Positions 1 to 38,489 of a DNA stretch of 64,000 bases are shown here, in pieces. The notes beneath the pieces are model-generated. The model worked only from the letters and a program-made list of their open reading frames with translations, ran no database searches and had not been told where the DNA came from. The stretch is from Sipunculus nudus (Eukaryota; Annelida; Sipuncula; Golfingiida; Sipunculidae): positions 38,756,695 to 38,820,694 of the forward strand of contig CM049316.1 of the NCBI GenBank assembly GCA_026874595.1, written 5' to 3'. How positions within the stretch are numbered: position 1 is the stretch's first letter; each line of letters opens with the position of its first letter. The translations under genes and the position numbers were made by a program.

Positions 1-413
1 AATGGCATGAGATTTCGTTCATAATTGCATGAATTATTTTGGTGAACAACTACACTAACACACAAACATATACACGAGCCGGAATGAACGCACTCCCTCG
101 GTTATTTCGGTACAAATACCCAACTTACGTGAAGTTTTAGGCAGGCTTCAATTAAATGTAGTCTTGACACTCAATACACAAATAAAGTAAACCTATAATT
201 TTATAAGGTGCATACTGTGACAACGTACATGTTTTCAGCCACACCGCCATTCAACCATACAAAACCTATGACCCCATCTACCGGTCTTTGTCGTTCAAAA
301 TCAATGAATCTTATTGTAATATTTCTTTATAAAACTTTATATGTCGCATTTTCTATGTGTGTCATGTTTGAAATACACTGCAATAAAATGTTTCATATAA
401 GGAATGAAATATA

Positions 414-508
<95 letters not shown>

Positions 509-910
509 TAATATCCTGCCTGCTAATTTTCTGTCACAGTAACCATGCAGAAAATTAAGATAAACGAATAATTAACTACAGGCGTTTAGGATAATTCACT
601 GTATTCTGCCTTACAGTGTCAAAATTGCCCCACATATTTTACTTGGTGATGAACTATTGTATTTTTTATTTTCGTGACAGAGCATGTACGACATCATCTT
701 TCGTGTATTTTAATCATCATCGCACGAGCACGTTAAAAAGTGTCGTTATGTTAGGTATGTGATTCTTTTGCTAAGGTATGGGTGTATCCACGTTCTTACA
801 CTCTATACAAATGTAACACAACTCGACATCTTTGAGTTAATAAGTTAGATTATAGAATTAAATGTCAAGGCATTAATTACCAATAAAAAATATATATACA
901 TATATACGAA
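1..910. repeat. Tandem segmental duplication, copy 1
   Basis: This block recurs about 1.7 kb downstream at roughly 1730-2590 in the same order and orientation. Shared landmarks include the stretch around 'gagccggaatgaac' at 79-92, 'ctaccggtctttgtc' near 277, a (TA)n tract, 'atatcctgcctgctaat' near 511 and 'caggcgtttaggataa' near 580. The copies differ by scattered substitutions and small indels, so the duplication is old but recognisable. No protein is recognised in it. Confidence 0.9.
411..502. repeat. (TA)n microsatellite
   Basis: Nearly pure TA dinucleotide tract with a few TTTA interruptions. The equivalent place in the second duplicate (2127-2188) also carries a TA tract. Confidence 0.95.
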
Positions 911-1729
911 ATATACGATACCCGTCATTAAATCCCACTAACATCACTGTACAAAAGAACAGGAAAGAATCAACAAAAAGGATCATTTGAATAGAGCCAA
1001 TAAAGAATAAAACGTTTCATTTTGGGCTCACCATACTCCTAGCAGTACCAGACGCTTCTCATTACAGTGGTTACAACGGTCTTTTTTGTGATGTTTATTA
1101 TTAATCAGTTAAGTCAATTATCACTTTCACTTAGACCAGGAAGGATGCGGAATGACGGCTATGTGACGCGGAAACGAGGTCACGGCGAGAATGTGTCGTC
1201 GATATGTATGTGTATATATACCGGGCAGGTACAGGATAATGTATGTTGTCTATTTTAGCCGGTGTCATTGGTTGAGGGGCTAAGGCCAGCAGATGACAAG
1301 GAAAAATATAAATGACCTTTTATTTATATATAATAAATCTTTTATTTATGAAATACTGAAAAGGGATGTGTCCATGATAAATGCGTCAGTCATGAGAGGT
1401 TTCCATGACCAAATAAATATTGAATGTACCATCAACGGCAGATCTCAAAACCATATATGACAAAGAAATGGAAAAGGCAACTAATGGACAGACAAGCTCT
1501 TTGTACAAAGGGTAGAAAAAAATGACATAACGCAGACATCTGCATTCTTATGAATGCTAGCTTGGTGCTTGCATTCTCTTAATCGGGCCATATCCCTACG
1601 TTCATTAATGCAAAAGTGACTGTAGTAAACTTACATTTGTGAATATTCCTTGATGACGTTCCTGATTGCGGATCATGTGCCGGATCCACACAAATAACTA
1701 ATCGATTCTTTATTGGTCTATTTTCGAAA
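911..1729. other. Spacer between duplicate blocks, no gene seen
   Basis: AT-rich sequence between the two copies of the upstream duplication. Only short open frames without recognisable domains were seen on either strand. Confidence 0.6.
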
Positions 1730-2122
1730 AGTTCATAATTGCATGAATTACTTTGGTGAACAAATACACTAACACACAAACATATACACGAGCCGGAATG
1801 AACACACTCCCTCGGTTATATCGTAACAACTACATAACAGACGTGAAGTGTAAGGCAGGCTTCAATTAAATGTAGTCTTGACCCTCAATATACAAATAAA
1901 GTAAACCTATAATTTTATAAGGTGCATACTGTGACAACGTACATGTTATCAGCCACACTGCCATTCAACCATACAAGATCTATGACGCCATCTACCGGTC
2001 TTTGTCCTTAAAAATCAACTAATCCTTTTGTTTTATTTCTTTATAAAACTTTATATGTTGCATTTTCTTTGTGTGTCATGTTTGAAATATACAGCAATAA
2101 AATGTTTCATATAAGGAATGAA

Positions 2123-2190
<68 letters not shown>

Positions 2191-2590
2191 TATCCTGCCT
2201 GCTAATTTTCTGTCAAGTAACCATGCAGAAAATTAAGATAAACGAATAATTAACTACAGGCGTTTAGGATAAATCACTGTAGTCGGCATTACAGTGTCAT
2301 AGTTGCCCGACATATTATACTTGGTGATGGAATATTGTATTTTTATTTTTGTGATAGAGCATGTGCTTTATAATCTTTCATGTATTTTTAACATTATCGC
2401 ACACGCACGTTATAATTTGTCGTTAAATAACGTATATGATTCTTTTGGTAAGACATGGGTGTATCCTCGTTCTTACACTCTTAACAAATGTAACACAACT
2501 CGTAATCTGTGACTTAATAAGTAAGGATATAGTACAAAATGTCGAGGCATTAATTACAAATAAAAAATACATATACATATATACCATACA
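1730..2590. repeat. Tandem segmental duplication, copy 2
   Basis: Second copy of the block at 1-910, in direct orientation, ending about 130 bp before the first coding exon of the protease gene. Similarity runs from 'gttcataattgcatgaatta' near 1731 to the 'aaaaaatacatatacatata' stretch near 2563. It therefore makes up much of the immediate upstream region and perhaps part of the promoter of that gene. Confidence 0.9.
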
Positions 2591-2721
2591 CGAATCTGTA
2601 CGTCATCTCTGTTATTCGGGTCATGGGCAACGCGCTCAAGCACGAAGACCCACACATATAACATTAAGGATCGCGGGAGCACACACGAATATATGTAGAC
2701 TTTTCCAAGGCCTGTTTCGGA

Positions 2722-29058
<26,337 letters not shown>

Positions 29059-29923
29059 ACAGATCTGGCATCCCAGTGTTATATTTATTTGTTTTCAAGT
29101 TAATACCACATCTTTTCATATTAGTTTTATTTTAATCAATTGTCACTAATCCTAATTGTATTTTTTAAATATTTTATATAATATCGACCTATTTTATCCA
29201 GCGGGACCCTTTATATGCGTGTTTAGACAATTGTCTAATCCTATGGAAATAGACAGTTTTTCAACAGTTTTATTTAGCTTATAGTTCATGGGCGAACCTG
29301 TATTAATAAGTTATTATTTATATTAACTATAAATATATAGGCACTACTAGTATACATTTATGTGTTGTTTATTTCATGTAAATCAAAAAGGTTGAGCAAC
29401 TTATTTTTTTTCTCTACTTTCAGACATCTCATGTTTCATTTCTCTATCAAGCGTACTTCAGACGGCATATTTCCGTCTCATTTGCCTAATTCATTCACAT
29501 GATTATTATTTACTCTATGGTTTGTATCCCATTTATGTAGTTATTTTCATCATAACTCTCTCTGTAAGTCATATTTATTCAGGCATTCGTATAGAGTTAA
29601 AATATTTCATCGACCATTATGGCTACAATGCAGTGTGAATTTCAGAGTTTGTCACTGGTTAGATTGACTTCATCATTTGAATAATTTACTTATTTATTAT
29701 TTTAAGTATAACACCATAATTGAGCTACAATTTATCGATGGATATTCCATTATCCAGAGAAATCTACCAGGTTTTCAACATTCTTTACTTTATACAGCCC
29801 AACAATAAGTAAAAATGACTGTTTGGGAAATTATTATGAAATGGTTTAATTGGGTATACTAACATAAAAATTACGCATACACTTAAAAAAGTGAGTACAC
29901 TGTGTATATGTATGTTAAAGTCC
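29059..29923 (+). other. Probable 3' UTR of the protease gene
   Basis: AT-rich, no open frame of note, between the stop codon and a canonical AATAAA at 29924. Confidence 0.45.
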
Positions 29924-29929
29924 AATAAA
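29924..29929 (+). promoter_or_regulatory. Candidate poly(A) signal AATAAA
   Basis: AATAAA within 'gtccaataaagctc', followed about 30 bp later by a T/G-rich stretch ('gtttttgttttattgtc'), 866 bp after the protease stop codon. Confidence 0.5.
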
Positions 29930-31830
29930 GCTCAAATCAGACATAGAATATAATGTTTTTGTTTTATTGTCAGCTTATTACCATTAGGAATACATGGTTG
30001 GTACAGCTAATTTTGACATTTTTTTTCTCAAGGTAACCGCATCATCTTTTTCTGCCAGCTTAACTAGGCATTTGTGTATCTATATTTAATACCGGTTTCA
30101 GACTACGTGAAAGGCCAGTGTAACACACTACCTCCCATTTTATCTCATGTTGTTAAAAAATCCCGGTGATTACTGCACTTGCGGCCCTGGATATGAAACC
30201 GTCCCAACTGCTGGGCAATACGATCCAGGATACCCCGAAATACGCACTCGTTTGTGAGGCAAACACGGCTGCGGTGCACTTGTGCAGCATTCATATATAG
30301 CCAACAGAGCGCTCACCCTGGGAGGGGCCCGACCGTGATAAAAATCTCACGCCCTCTCTGCTGTGCTCTAACAAACAACAACTGAAGCCGTTTCATTGCA
30401 CACATACTGACACGATCGTCATTTGGATTATATTTATATCCAACTAATGCCCATTATTGCCACCTGGTGGCAACTACAGAGACCATTTTCCCCTTTCAGC
30501 ATGGTTTCATATCTGCGTGGTTTCAATTTCGCGGCTTTTAATATTCCCCTACCGTGAAAATCGCGAAATTTGAAACCACCGCGAATAACAAGCTAACCAC
30601 AGTATATATGAGTTTTCAATACAATGGTTGTCAAGGCAAAAAAGGACTGGCACTAAGTTATATTTAGGAGTTGCTGGAGATAGGCACGCCAAGCAGAAAC
30701 CTCCCTTTAAACAAAGACTATCTAAAGATAGCGGTGTCTAGAACAAACCTCAGGATCTATGGAGAAAGTATATTATCTGTGATAGCTCTAACATATGGAA
30801 GACTGCTTTTAAACTTAAACAGTCAAGAGATGTCAGTCCGGTCAATTAAGACCTTTGAAATATTTACATCTGAATCAATTGGTTATTGCTAAATGAGGAA
30901 GGGCCGTGCACTCTAATTATTACAATTATTATTATACATTATGTTTGTTGAGAACTTTACCAGGAATGTTTTAGCGTTGTATTACCATAAACCCCTTTTC
31001 TGTAGAGAGTAATAAGAACAGGACCCCTTTCACTGCATCCTTCCATCAATTAAATCACGCAGATATGATGATCTGAATGTACCTGAGAACTTATTTTCAT
31101 TGGAAGTTTTAGGTTCAGGTTAGCTATAGGAAATAATGCCTACATTCTATTTATTGTCGGTCGTTTGTTCAAATCTCTCATTCTTCAAATATGGCAAAGT
31201 CATTCAAACATAACATGATATTTCCAAGAAAATTTATCTGGGACGAATAATAGGATCACAAGGTACACACCACAGTGCATGTGAAAATCTCCGTCGTTAA
31301 TTGCGATCAATTACCGGGCAACGTATGGTCTGACTGGGCAATTTACGGTCAGAAGATTGTAAGGTGCAGCAGAAAATAAGCAACAGCTGGTTCAACAAAT
31401 ATACAGCATAATCTATCTCAAGACATCCAAGAAGCAATTAATTGTTTGGTCATTGTTTTTGATTTGATCGAGAAAGCCAATATTCGTTTTGGCACCTATT
31501 ATTTTATGTGAATTCGGTTGTATTGAAACGTTAATTATGGAATCAAGAAGCAATGGTTAACCGTGTTCATTTTTCCGCCATGGTACAGGTTAAGTTGGAA
31601 GGGGTTATATTTCCGCCGATGCGGTAATCGATCTGTCTTAGTCGGCAAATACAATTGTGATGTCATTAGCAATGCGATTCACATAAGCCTTAAACATAAT
31701 CAAATACGTCCAACGATTGCACAGTGATTATACTGGGTGTCGCGTTACAGGATGCAACTTGGGAAACAGAGAACGCTTAGGATCTTTCTGATTACATCAT
31801 ACCGCGGTGTAAATATGGCCTAATGTGGAC
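29930..31830. other. Intergenic, no gene seen
   Basis: AT-rich intergenic sequence with one hairpin (30514-30584). An open frame at 30671-30892 has no recognisable domain. Confidence 0.6.
30514..30584. repeat. Short inverted repeat (hairpin)
   Basis: The left arm 'gcgtggtttcaatttcgcgg' pairs with the right arm around 'cgcgaaatttgaaaccaccg' across a 20-bp spacer. It resembles a small palindromic MITE. Confidence 0.7.
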
Positions 31831-32224
31831 AACATGTTACACCCCCGAAGGAATGGACGGCCAGGTTCTTTTAAATGGTAAAATCAAACCGACTGAAACT
31901 ATCACATACACTCCAAAAGGTGAAAAAGACCTAAGTAAAAAAATAAAGTATATTAAAATACACACATTTCTCTGGAGAGGTGTTCACATATTTATAAGTC
32001 GATGATCACCATAGTCCACATAATCAAAAATAGCACAAAGTCCTGTTTACTCCTCTGTGTTCATAACACACGACAGTTCACTTGTTTATACTTCTATGGA
32101 TCACATGATAGATGCGCAAACATGATAAAGCATTGTCACTTCTAACTAAGTCCAGCATCCTTGTGTACACATTCACAGTGATTCACCGGCAGCCCACACG
32201 GACAATCAACACAGTTCTTTACTG

Positions 32225-32705
32225 AAGCACGCACTTGTCCCTTAAGGCAACGTCCAGAGAGCACTGACAGATATGGTCACAGTCTCCTCTATAAGTTACT
32301 GAATAAATGTCTCTCACAGCTGATACCACGGAATTCATCCATCAAAAAGTACCTGATTATGCCCTCGCACAAAAATATTCAGTGTCTCCATAGTTTCGCG
32401 TGTATCGCCCTGGCCTGATACCGGATGCAATCACGGTAGACACATAATGCCGGATTACCATTTCGTCTGCAATTGCGATATCTACTCTGAAGTCCATCAC
32501 AGAGATATCTACGTGGCCGTCCCAGACGCTGACGTTCAACGCTCAGGAATATCGTCTCGCAGCTGTGCAGACACATATACCGGCCCGCTTCTGGACCGTA
32601 GATAACCGTCAGACTACACATAACTCGCGCGCTGTCCTAAGCGTTTGTCACGAGATCTGTTTATCCATGGTATATATGCGCCTGCTGACGTCACAAGTCC
32701 TGACC
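32225..32705 (-). repeat. CRE/TATA-bearing repeat segment, copy 1 (minus)
   Basis: On the minus strand: 'ggacttgtgacgtcagcagg' with a perfect CRE palindrome TGACGTCA (32686-32693), then a TATA-like 'catatata' 7 bp downstream. A body follows that shares 'tgtgtagtctgacg', 'agatatcgcaatt' and 'ggtaatccgg' with 44812-45215 (plus). Short open frames inside look Cys-rich but are not shared by the other copy. It is probably part of a transposon regulatory region, adjoining the LTR-like unit at 32907-33623. Confidence 0.65.
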
Positions 32706-32906
32706 GTCTTCTGACCAATCATTTCACAGAACTATACGGCTTGTCATTAACTGTATGAATACTAAAATGGACAAGCTCCAGAGAGCAAACTTTGAGAAAA
32801 AGCAAAATAAGCAGGTGCTTTTGATATTTCTACGGAATAATAACAACAGATCACGTAGTCATGACGAGCATAAATTTTGTTACTGATATAAACATAAATC
32901 AGATTC

Positions 32907-33623
32907 TGTAACCGTAACATTACAATACACTAAATCAATAACATTAAACAGCATAACAACAGTATAACAACACTATAGCAGTAAATCAATACAATTACAC
33001 AGTATAATAAATAAAGTGTACAGTACCAGAGTGTCCGGATTCTAGGCTTTTCTGGATACCACCACTGTAACAGCTCAACAAGTCCTTTAAAACATATAAT
33101 CCAGATGAACAGTTCACGTTAATCTTCTCAGAGAACAATAGTCCAATTCAAACCCGAAATCAATCTGTTGTAATCCAAAAGTGAAGTTCTGGTAATGGTC
33201 CCAAGGTCAAACTGAAGACGTATAAAATCCGTTACAAATTTCGAAGAATATCTATAAATTTTGCAATTATCGGAAAGGTCCACAAACTGACTCACACTCT
33301 TCCGTGTCCGCTGGAATTTTTCTCTCTCTTTCTCACGGCTTTAAACACAGTCCCTATTTATAACTTTTTCACCTCAAGCCCAGACTTTCCATTCCACGAA
33401 CAATACAAAGATCACAACAAGGCACACGCGCTAATAGAGGGCGAACAACCCAAAAAATTCCAGATTAGCACGAACGCTGTGTCTTTTCACCTCAGACCCC
33501 TCACGTGGGCCGGACCGGCTCGCGCGTTTCCCATGGCAAAGGACTATGCTTACCTAACAGACACAGGTATCACTCATTCGCACAATAAACCAGGGCCTGC
33601 CTAACACGAATCATTATGTCAAC
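32907..33623 (-). mobile_element. LTR-like unit, copy A (minus)
   Basis: Read on the minus strand it starts TGTTGACA and ends GGTTACA. It contains a TATA box in 'gttataaataggg' (TATAAATA at 33355-33362), then 'attccagcggacac' and 'ttttaaaggactt'. All of these recur in the same order in the plus-strand unit at 46452-47193. Homology continues about 80 bp beyond the end ('gaatctgattt', 'cgtgatctgttg'). No gag or pol frame is attached, so it is a solo LTR or fragment of an old LTR retrotransposon. Confidence 0.7.
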
Positions 33624-34225
33624 AGCTCACACTAAAAGAGACACCTGTAAAAATATCTACAATAAACAATGTTGCTATGGAAACCGTCTAGACATGAATC
33701 GGTTCAAATGAAGCACCTGTGTTCTCACGTTAACATCTAAACATGATGCTCCATATCAATGTATAATAAATTATTAAAAAAATCATCTTGTTATACTCCT
33801 TACTTAAAGTTGTATAAAATAACTAAGTCACAGTGCTCTGGTGACACAACATGCCTTTTGAGTGAACTAGAGCACAGACTGAGGGCTGCGTTAGTTACTG
33901 TACTCAATTTTAACATTCTTGTTAGCAATAAACGTTTATATTGGAATCATTCATTACGTCCTGCCTCTAAACACGAGATATTATTTTTCTTTATCAGAAT
34001 CAGTAGCAGCAATGCCATTCTATAATGGATAATGCGTTCCTTACCAAAAAGTCTTAATGCACTTGAACATCTTTTAATTAAATGGGGTTTGCCAGTTCAG
34101 GCTTCTGGCTGGCTGTAAGATGCAATGCCCATACATATTAGCTGTAGCTATTGCCTTGTGTTCATGTACAGCATAAGTCATGTATGGCATATTCATCTAA
34201 ATGTTACATTGACGAAAACCTAATT
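33624..34225. other. Intergenic, no gene seen
   Basis: AT-rich; no domain recognised in the open frame at 33759-34025. Confidence 0.55.
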
Positions 34226-34493
34226 GGGATGAGTCAGGGGTGTCAATAAAGGGGAGATGGAGGGCTTATATCCCCCCCCCACACACACTCACTTTTAGCA
34301 AAGGGATTGCGGTGGGAGTAGGGTGGTCAATGTAATCATCTCCCCCTGATATTGAGAGAACAATATCTATTAAAAAGAAATGAAATAAATTAATAATTGG
34401 AAGAAAAGACTTTGGTTCCATTTGTGGGATCATGAAGTATTTCATATTTAAAATGGTAACATATCGCTTAATTGTTACAACCTTTTACTAAAT

Positions 34494-34494
<1 letters not shown>

Positions 34495-34538
<44 letters not shown>
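34495..34538. repeat. (TA)n microsatellite
   Basis: TA tract inside the inverted-arm element. Confidence 0.95.
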
Positions 34539-34541
<3 letters not shown>

Positions 34542-34958
34542 TAGAAATGTGTAGCATGAAAAAGGTGTGTAATATATTGATTTGATTACCCTCCCAGGCT
34601 TGTCATGGAGTCCTCTCCCCACCCTACGAGTCATTCCCCTTCCTTTATGATAAATTGACGCCACTGGGATGAGTAAATGGTATTTATGAACCACAATCAA
34701 TTATGTGCCAGGGGTAACGGATTGCCTGAGTATCCAATTACGGCCTGTGAAGAGTAGGGTACAGTGGCAATTAAACACCCGCTGGTTCTACAAATAGACA
34801 TCATATCCTATATCGCTGGACATTCAAGCTTGGACATAGTCCATTAATTGATTGAGGAAATATTGTTAAGTGTATAGAAGTTTTAAATTTACAAATCGTT
34901 TTGCGTAATATCTGCTGTATTGACAATGACGTCAATTTATCTTCTAAGATTAGGTAAT

Positions 34959-34961
<3 letters not shown>

Positions 34962-35022
<61 letters not shown>
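34962..35022. repeat. (TA)n microsatellite
   Basis: TA tract inside the inverted-arm element. Confidence 0.95.
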
Positions 35023-35315
35023 GAATCTTTTATTGTCTGTGTGACACATTTCAAATATATTAGTATTTAGTATAAGATTTAAAAAAATAAGATATTATGT
35101 TATATTTAATAAATAAAATATTTTATAGTGAACTCAGAAATAGAACCACATATATAATTTTATTTATAAATATATTTCATTTCAAATATATAAATATTAT
35201 TATATCAATATCAGGGGGGCTGATTGCATTGACCACCTCCCCTTGCTAAAAAGTGATGAATATATATGCCCCCCTCCCTGTATATCCTCATCATCCACCC
35301 TGTATTGACTCCCCT

Positions 35316-37460
35316 GTGTACCGAAATGCCAGTTATGAAAGCTAATTAATGTTGTTTAATGTGTTAAGCGTCTGACCAGCCTGATTTTGCCGGAGTTTTA
35401 TTTTAATCTGTCTCTGTCCGTTAGTATGCCTTGTATTGTGCGTGTACGAATAATGTTGTTTATAAAAAAGATGTAAACCATTTACATTCCTTTTTGTATA
35501 CGAATAAAATGACACTGAAGGATTTCAGTGAATCATATAGAGAGGTATGATTGATGGGATATACGAGTATTTTAGTACTGATTAAGCATTTATGCATATC
35601 TGTTTACCAAAAATAGAATGTCAGTGTTGCTTACATTTATTAGATAAATGTGGTATGATGGGAAAGTTAGGTCTTAAGGGGAAAAGTCTGAGTAAATGTG
35701 ATGGTTGTGTAAAAAAGGACTTATAATCTGTGTAAGTTATATCATTATATAAATATTATCAATTCAAAAGCCTCGATACAAAACAAATTTTAAAGGGAAA
35801 ATGAAAATTAATGTAATTTTCAAATGGTCTGGAAGTTCATTTCCATCTATTCCTTGTTCTTCAAGAAATTATCCTGTATTTTCAGTCAACTCTCAGTGTA
35901 ATAGCTGTCTTCAAAAAGAAAATCATTAATGAATTGATATTGCATTAATATAAAGCAGTTCTATCGGATTATTCAGTGCTCTTTTTGCCGAACTGCAAAG
36001 AAATCATCTTTATCCTAGGCTGTTTCATTTGCGTATTTCAGAATTACCTATTTTGTTACCAACCAATGGATTTCTTTACAAATATGATAAATACATTTAA
36101 GTCAATATTCATTGAGTCAATATACAAGAATTATTATTATAATTATTATTATTATTACTATTATGATTATTATAATCATTATTATTATAATTATTATGAT
36201 AAGTATAAAATATTTGTGAGAGGTAAGGCAATATACATCTCCCCGTTTCCATGTTTTTAAATATATTTTGTGTACTGGTGTGGAGTTGTTGAATAAAGTT
36301 TAGGGAGGACCAAGATTCGTATATAGGTATGACGGGAATGTGCGCTCTGTGAGGCTGCCGAGTTCCTTCTTACCAGGGTGAGAATCGACGGATCGAGGAA
36401 ACCCCTCCAATATGAACGTTCCTTTAGAGTGTTATTCATATAGATCCAGATGTAGTCACAGCGCACCATGTTTGATTGAAATGTCACTCACATAGGCCAT
36501 CCTGCGGCACATCAGGATAGCATTACGGTGTCATTATTTGGTATCTAGAAGATGGCTGTCAATAATTCATTCCTGTAAATATAAGAACTGCCGCTATATC
36601 GAACAAAAGAATTCAGAAAGTGCTTCTCGACCGGTGCATATATTGTACTGGTGGTCGATAACATGGGACAATGGCTGTCTATTCTCAAATATTCATTCGA
36701 CTTGCAGCCCCAGAGAGACGGATTCGTAATAGCAACATATAATTCAAAACTGCTTAGGAAAGGAAGCCAGTAAGAAACTGTATCCTCAGCCTCTTTGATA
36801 TTTAAAGGGAATCTATCGAGTGAGAAACGAAAAGAAGAAGTTTTGGTTTCCTGGTATTGGTGGACTCGTTCGTTTGTTAAAACAGAGGGCTTCATGTAAC
36901 ATGAAACAGGGAAGAGATACCTCACCTCAGATAATTCGTCTTCTTATCATCTCCATAGAAATGTGACAGTTTAACGGAGCTTAAAACTGCTACTCTCATA
37001 TTGATTTTGTTTCTTATACAGACAGGTGGTATAAGTACTGGAGACATAAAGAACACATAATGCAGTTGTAAGAGGTTCACACGACGCTTGTTTTCTAGGG
37101 CAGAATACGCAACTGGACGTTAATAAGAAAAGGCGCCCCTCTTTTGTCATCTAAAGATATATCCTAAGTGTGACACTGGGCTTGGTTACCGAACGCAAAA
37201 GAACATTCTTCATGAACCAATGAACGTATGATTTTATTCGTGCCGCATACATATTTCTTCATATAGGTTTTAGGATTACCTAATGTTGAAGTGTACCAAG
37301 AAAGATTAAGAAGCAAAACCACATTAAGTAGCCTTTCTAAGAGGAACTACGCTGCAAGGAAGCAAGTTAAAACTCAACATGAACATGTAACCACTCTCTA
37401 CTGACAGTTATAGAAATATCACAATCTGCAGGTGCTGCAAATAATCCGGTCTGTTTGGAC
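35316..37460. other. Intergenic upstream of receptor 1
   Basis: AT-rich, with a (TTA)n-like tract at 36130-36205. An open frame at 36545-36925 (minus) has no recognisable domain. No gene could be supported. Confidence 0.55.
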
Positions 37461-37461
37461 A

Positions 37462-37469
37462 TATATAAA
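37462..37469 (+). promoter_or_regulatory. Candidate TATA box of receptor 1
   Basis: TATATAAA lies 46 bp before the ATG of the receptor at 37515. This fits a short, unspliced 5' leader for a single-exon gene. Confidence 0.5.
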
Positions 37470-37514
37470 CAGTCACTGACTTAACCGATATTTCTGCTTT
37501 CACTTCGCCATATA

Positions 37515-38489
37515 ATGGAAACTGGTGGGAAAAACCTGAGCCAGATATCAACAGACAACACGACATTCAACGATGTATATGCCGTCCTCTCTTTTCTGAT
37601 AATACCGCCGATAATTGTCGGTAATTCTCTCGTTCTGGTTGCAATCTACAAATACCAAAGTCTTCGAACTGTACCTAATATATTTGTGGCTAGTTTGGCA
37701 GCAAGCGATTTACTAGTTGGACTGTTGTCAATTCCGGTATACGTTGGAATAGTGTACATTGACATAGAAAACTCTCATTCTCGTTGGCCATGTACCATTG
37801 CGTATGTTGTGGACATGTGGCCAATCGGTGTTTCGTTGTCAAGTTTACTCGCCGTGTCTGTTGATCGCTACATGTACATTATGACACCATTTAGGTATGA
37901 ACGTTATATGACAAAGAAAGTGGCATTGGTGGTCGTCATTGTTTGCTGGGTTTATTCGCTGGTAATCTCCAGTTTACCATTAATGGGTTGGACAAAGTGG
38001 ACACCAGAAACTCAGATATGTCAAATGTCGAACTTATTTCCTTTTCCATACACTTGTCTCATCCTTATCAACGTACTCATAACACTTATTGTTTGCACAA
38101 TTCTTTATACGAAAATCATCCTTACTGCGCATACTCAAAGCAAACGAATATCCGATCAAACACAAATAGACGCCGTTTTCTCTAAACAAAACAAGAAAGC
38201 AGATTTTCGACTCGCCAAGATGTTTTTCACTGTTGTTGGTTTATTCTACCTATGTTGGGCTCCATATTTGATTCTCTCGACTGCACGGATGATCGTATCT
38301 GTTGAACCGCTTTGGTTGTCCTTCATCGGTCAGTTAGGAATGTTATTGGCTTTCTGCAACTCTTTCGTAAATCCTATTGTGTACGCTGTGAAGAACATCC
38401 AGTTTCGTGACGCTTTTAAAAAATTATTACGAATGGAAAAAAGAAGAAAGGAAGATAGACCGGCAACATCTTCGAAAAATGACAAGTGA
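37515..38489 (+). CDS. Class A GPCR, single exon (receptor 1)
   Basis: A 324-residue seven-transmembrane receptor in one uninterrupted frame with an ATG start. The N-terminus has NLS and NTT sequons. Landmarks: GN in TM1 (N37), LAASDLLVG in TM2 (D65), WPC before TM3 (C93), DRY (117-119), MGW in loop 2, LCWAPY in TM6, NPIVY in TM7, and a basic helix-8/tail region. D100 falls at position 3.32, the amine-anchoring Asp of aminergic receptors, but TM7 has Leu/Phe at 7.40/7.43 rather than Trp/Tyr. TM5 has no proline, and loop 2 has MGW and a late Cys, as in the MECA group (adenosine, cannabinoid, S1P). It is a plasma-membrane receptor signalling through G proteins; the ligand is unknown. First of a local array. 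Confidence 0.95.
   Translation: METGGKNLSQISTDNTTFNDVYAVLSFLIIPPIIVGNSLVLVAIYKYQSLRTVPNIFVASLAASDLLVGLLSIPVYVGIVYIDIENSHSRWPCTIAYVVDMWPIGVSLSSLLAVSVDRYMYIMTPFRYERYMTKKVALVVVIVCWVYSLVISSLPLMGWTKWTPETQICQMSNLFPFPYTCLILINVLITLIVCTILYTKIILTAHTQSKRISDQTQIDAVFSKQNKKADFRLAKMFFTVVGLFYLCWAPYLILSTARMIVSVEPLWLSFIGQLGMLLAFCNSFVNPIVYAVKNIQFRDAFKKLLRMEKRRKEDRPATSSKNDK

Larger units (their letters stand above)
34226..35315. mobile_element. Element with inverted arms about 1.1 kb apart
   Basis: The left arm (34226-34350: 'caggggtgtcaataaagggg', 'cttttagcaaaggg', 'ggtggtcaatgtaatcat', 'ccccctgatat') matches the reverse complement of the right arm (35213-35315). An additional partial copy of the terminal motif lies internally near 34615-34675. 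The interior carries two (TA)n tracts and no coding frame. It fits a non-autonomous DNA element or a foldback repeat. Confidence 0.6.

Noticed and set aside
32160-32621. Minus-strand Cys-rich frames with TSP1-like patches ('CDGLQSRYRNC')
   Set aside because: The frame is broken, the Trp motif is absent, and the homologous segment at 44.8-45.2 kb does not keep it; treated as repeat sequence.
31835-33072. Alternative LTR boundaries TGTTACACC to TGTAACA
   Set aside because: The termini look canonical, but comparison with the second copy places the shared unit at 32907-33623 instead, and no target duplication supports the wider span.
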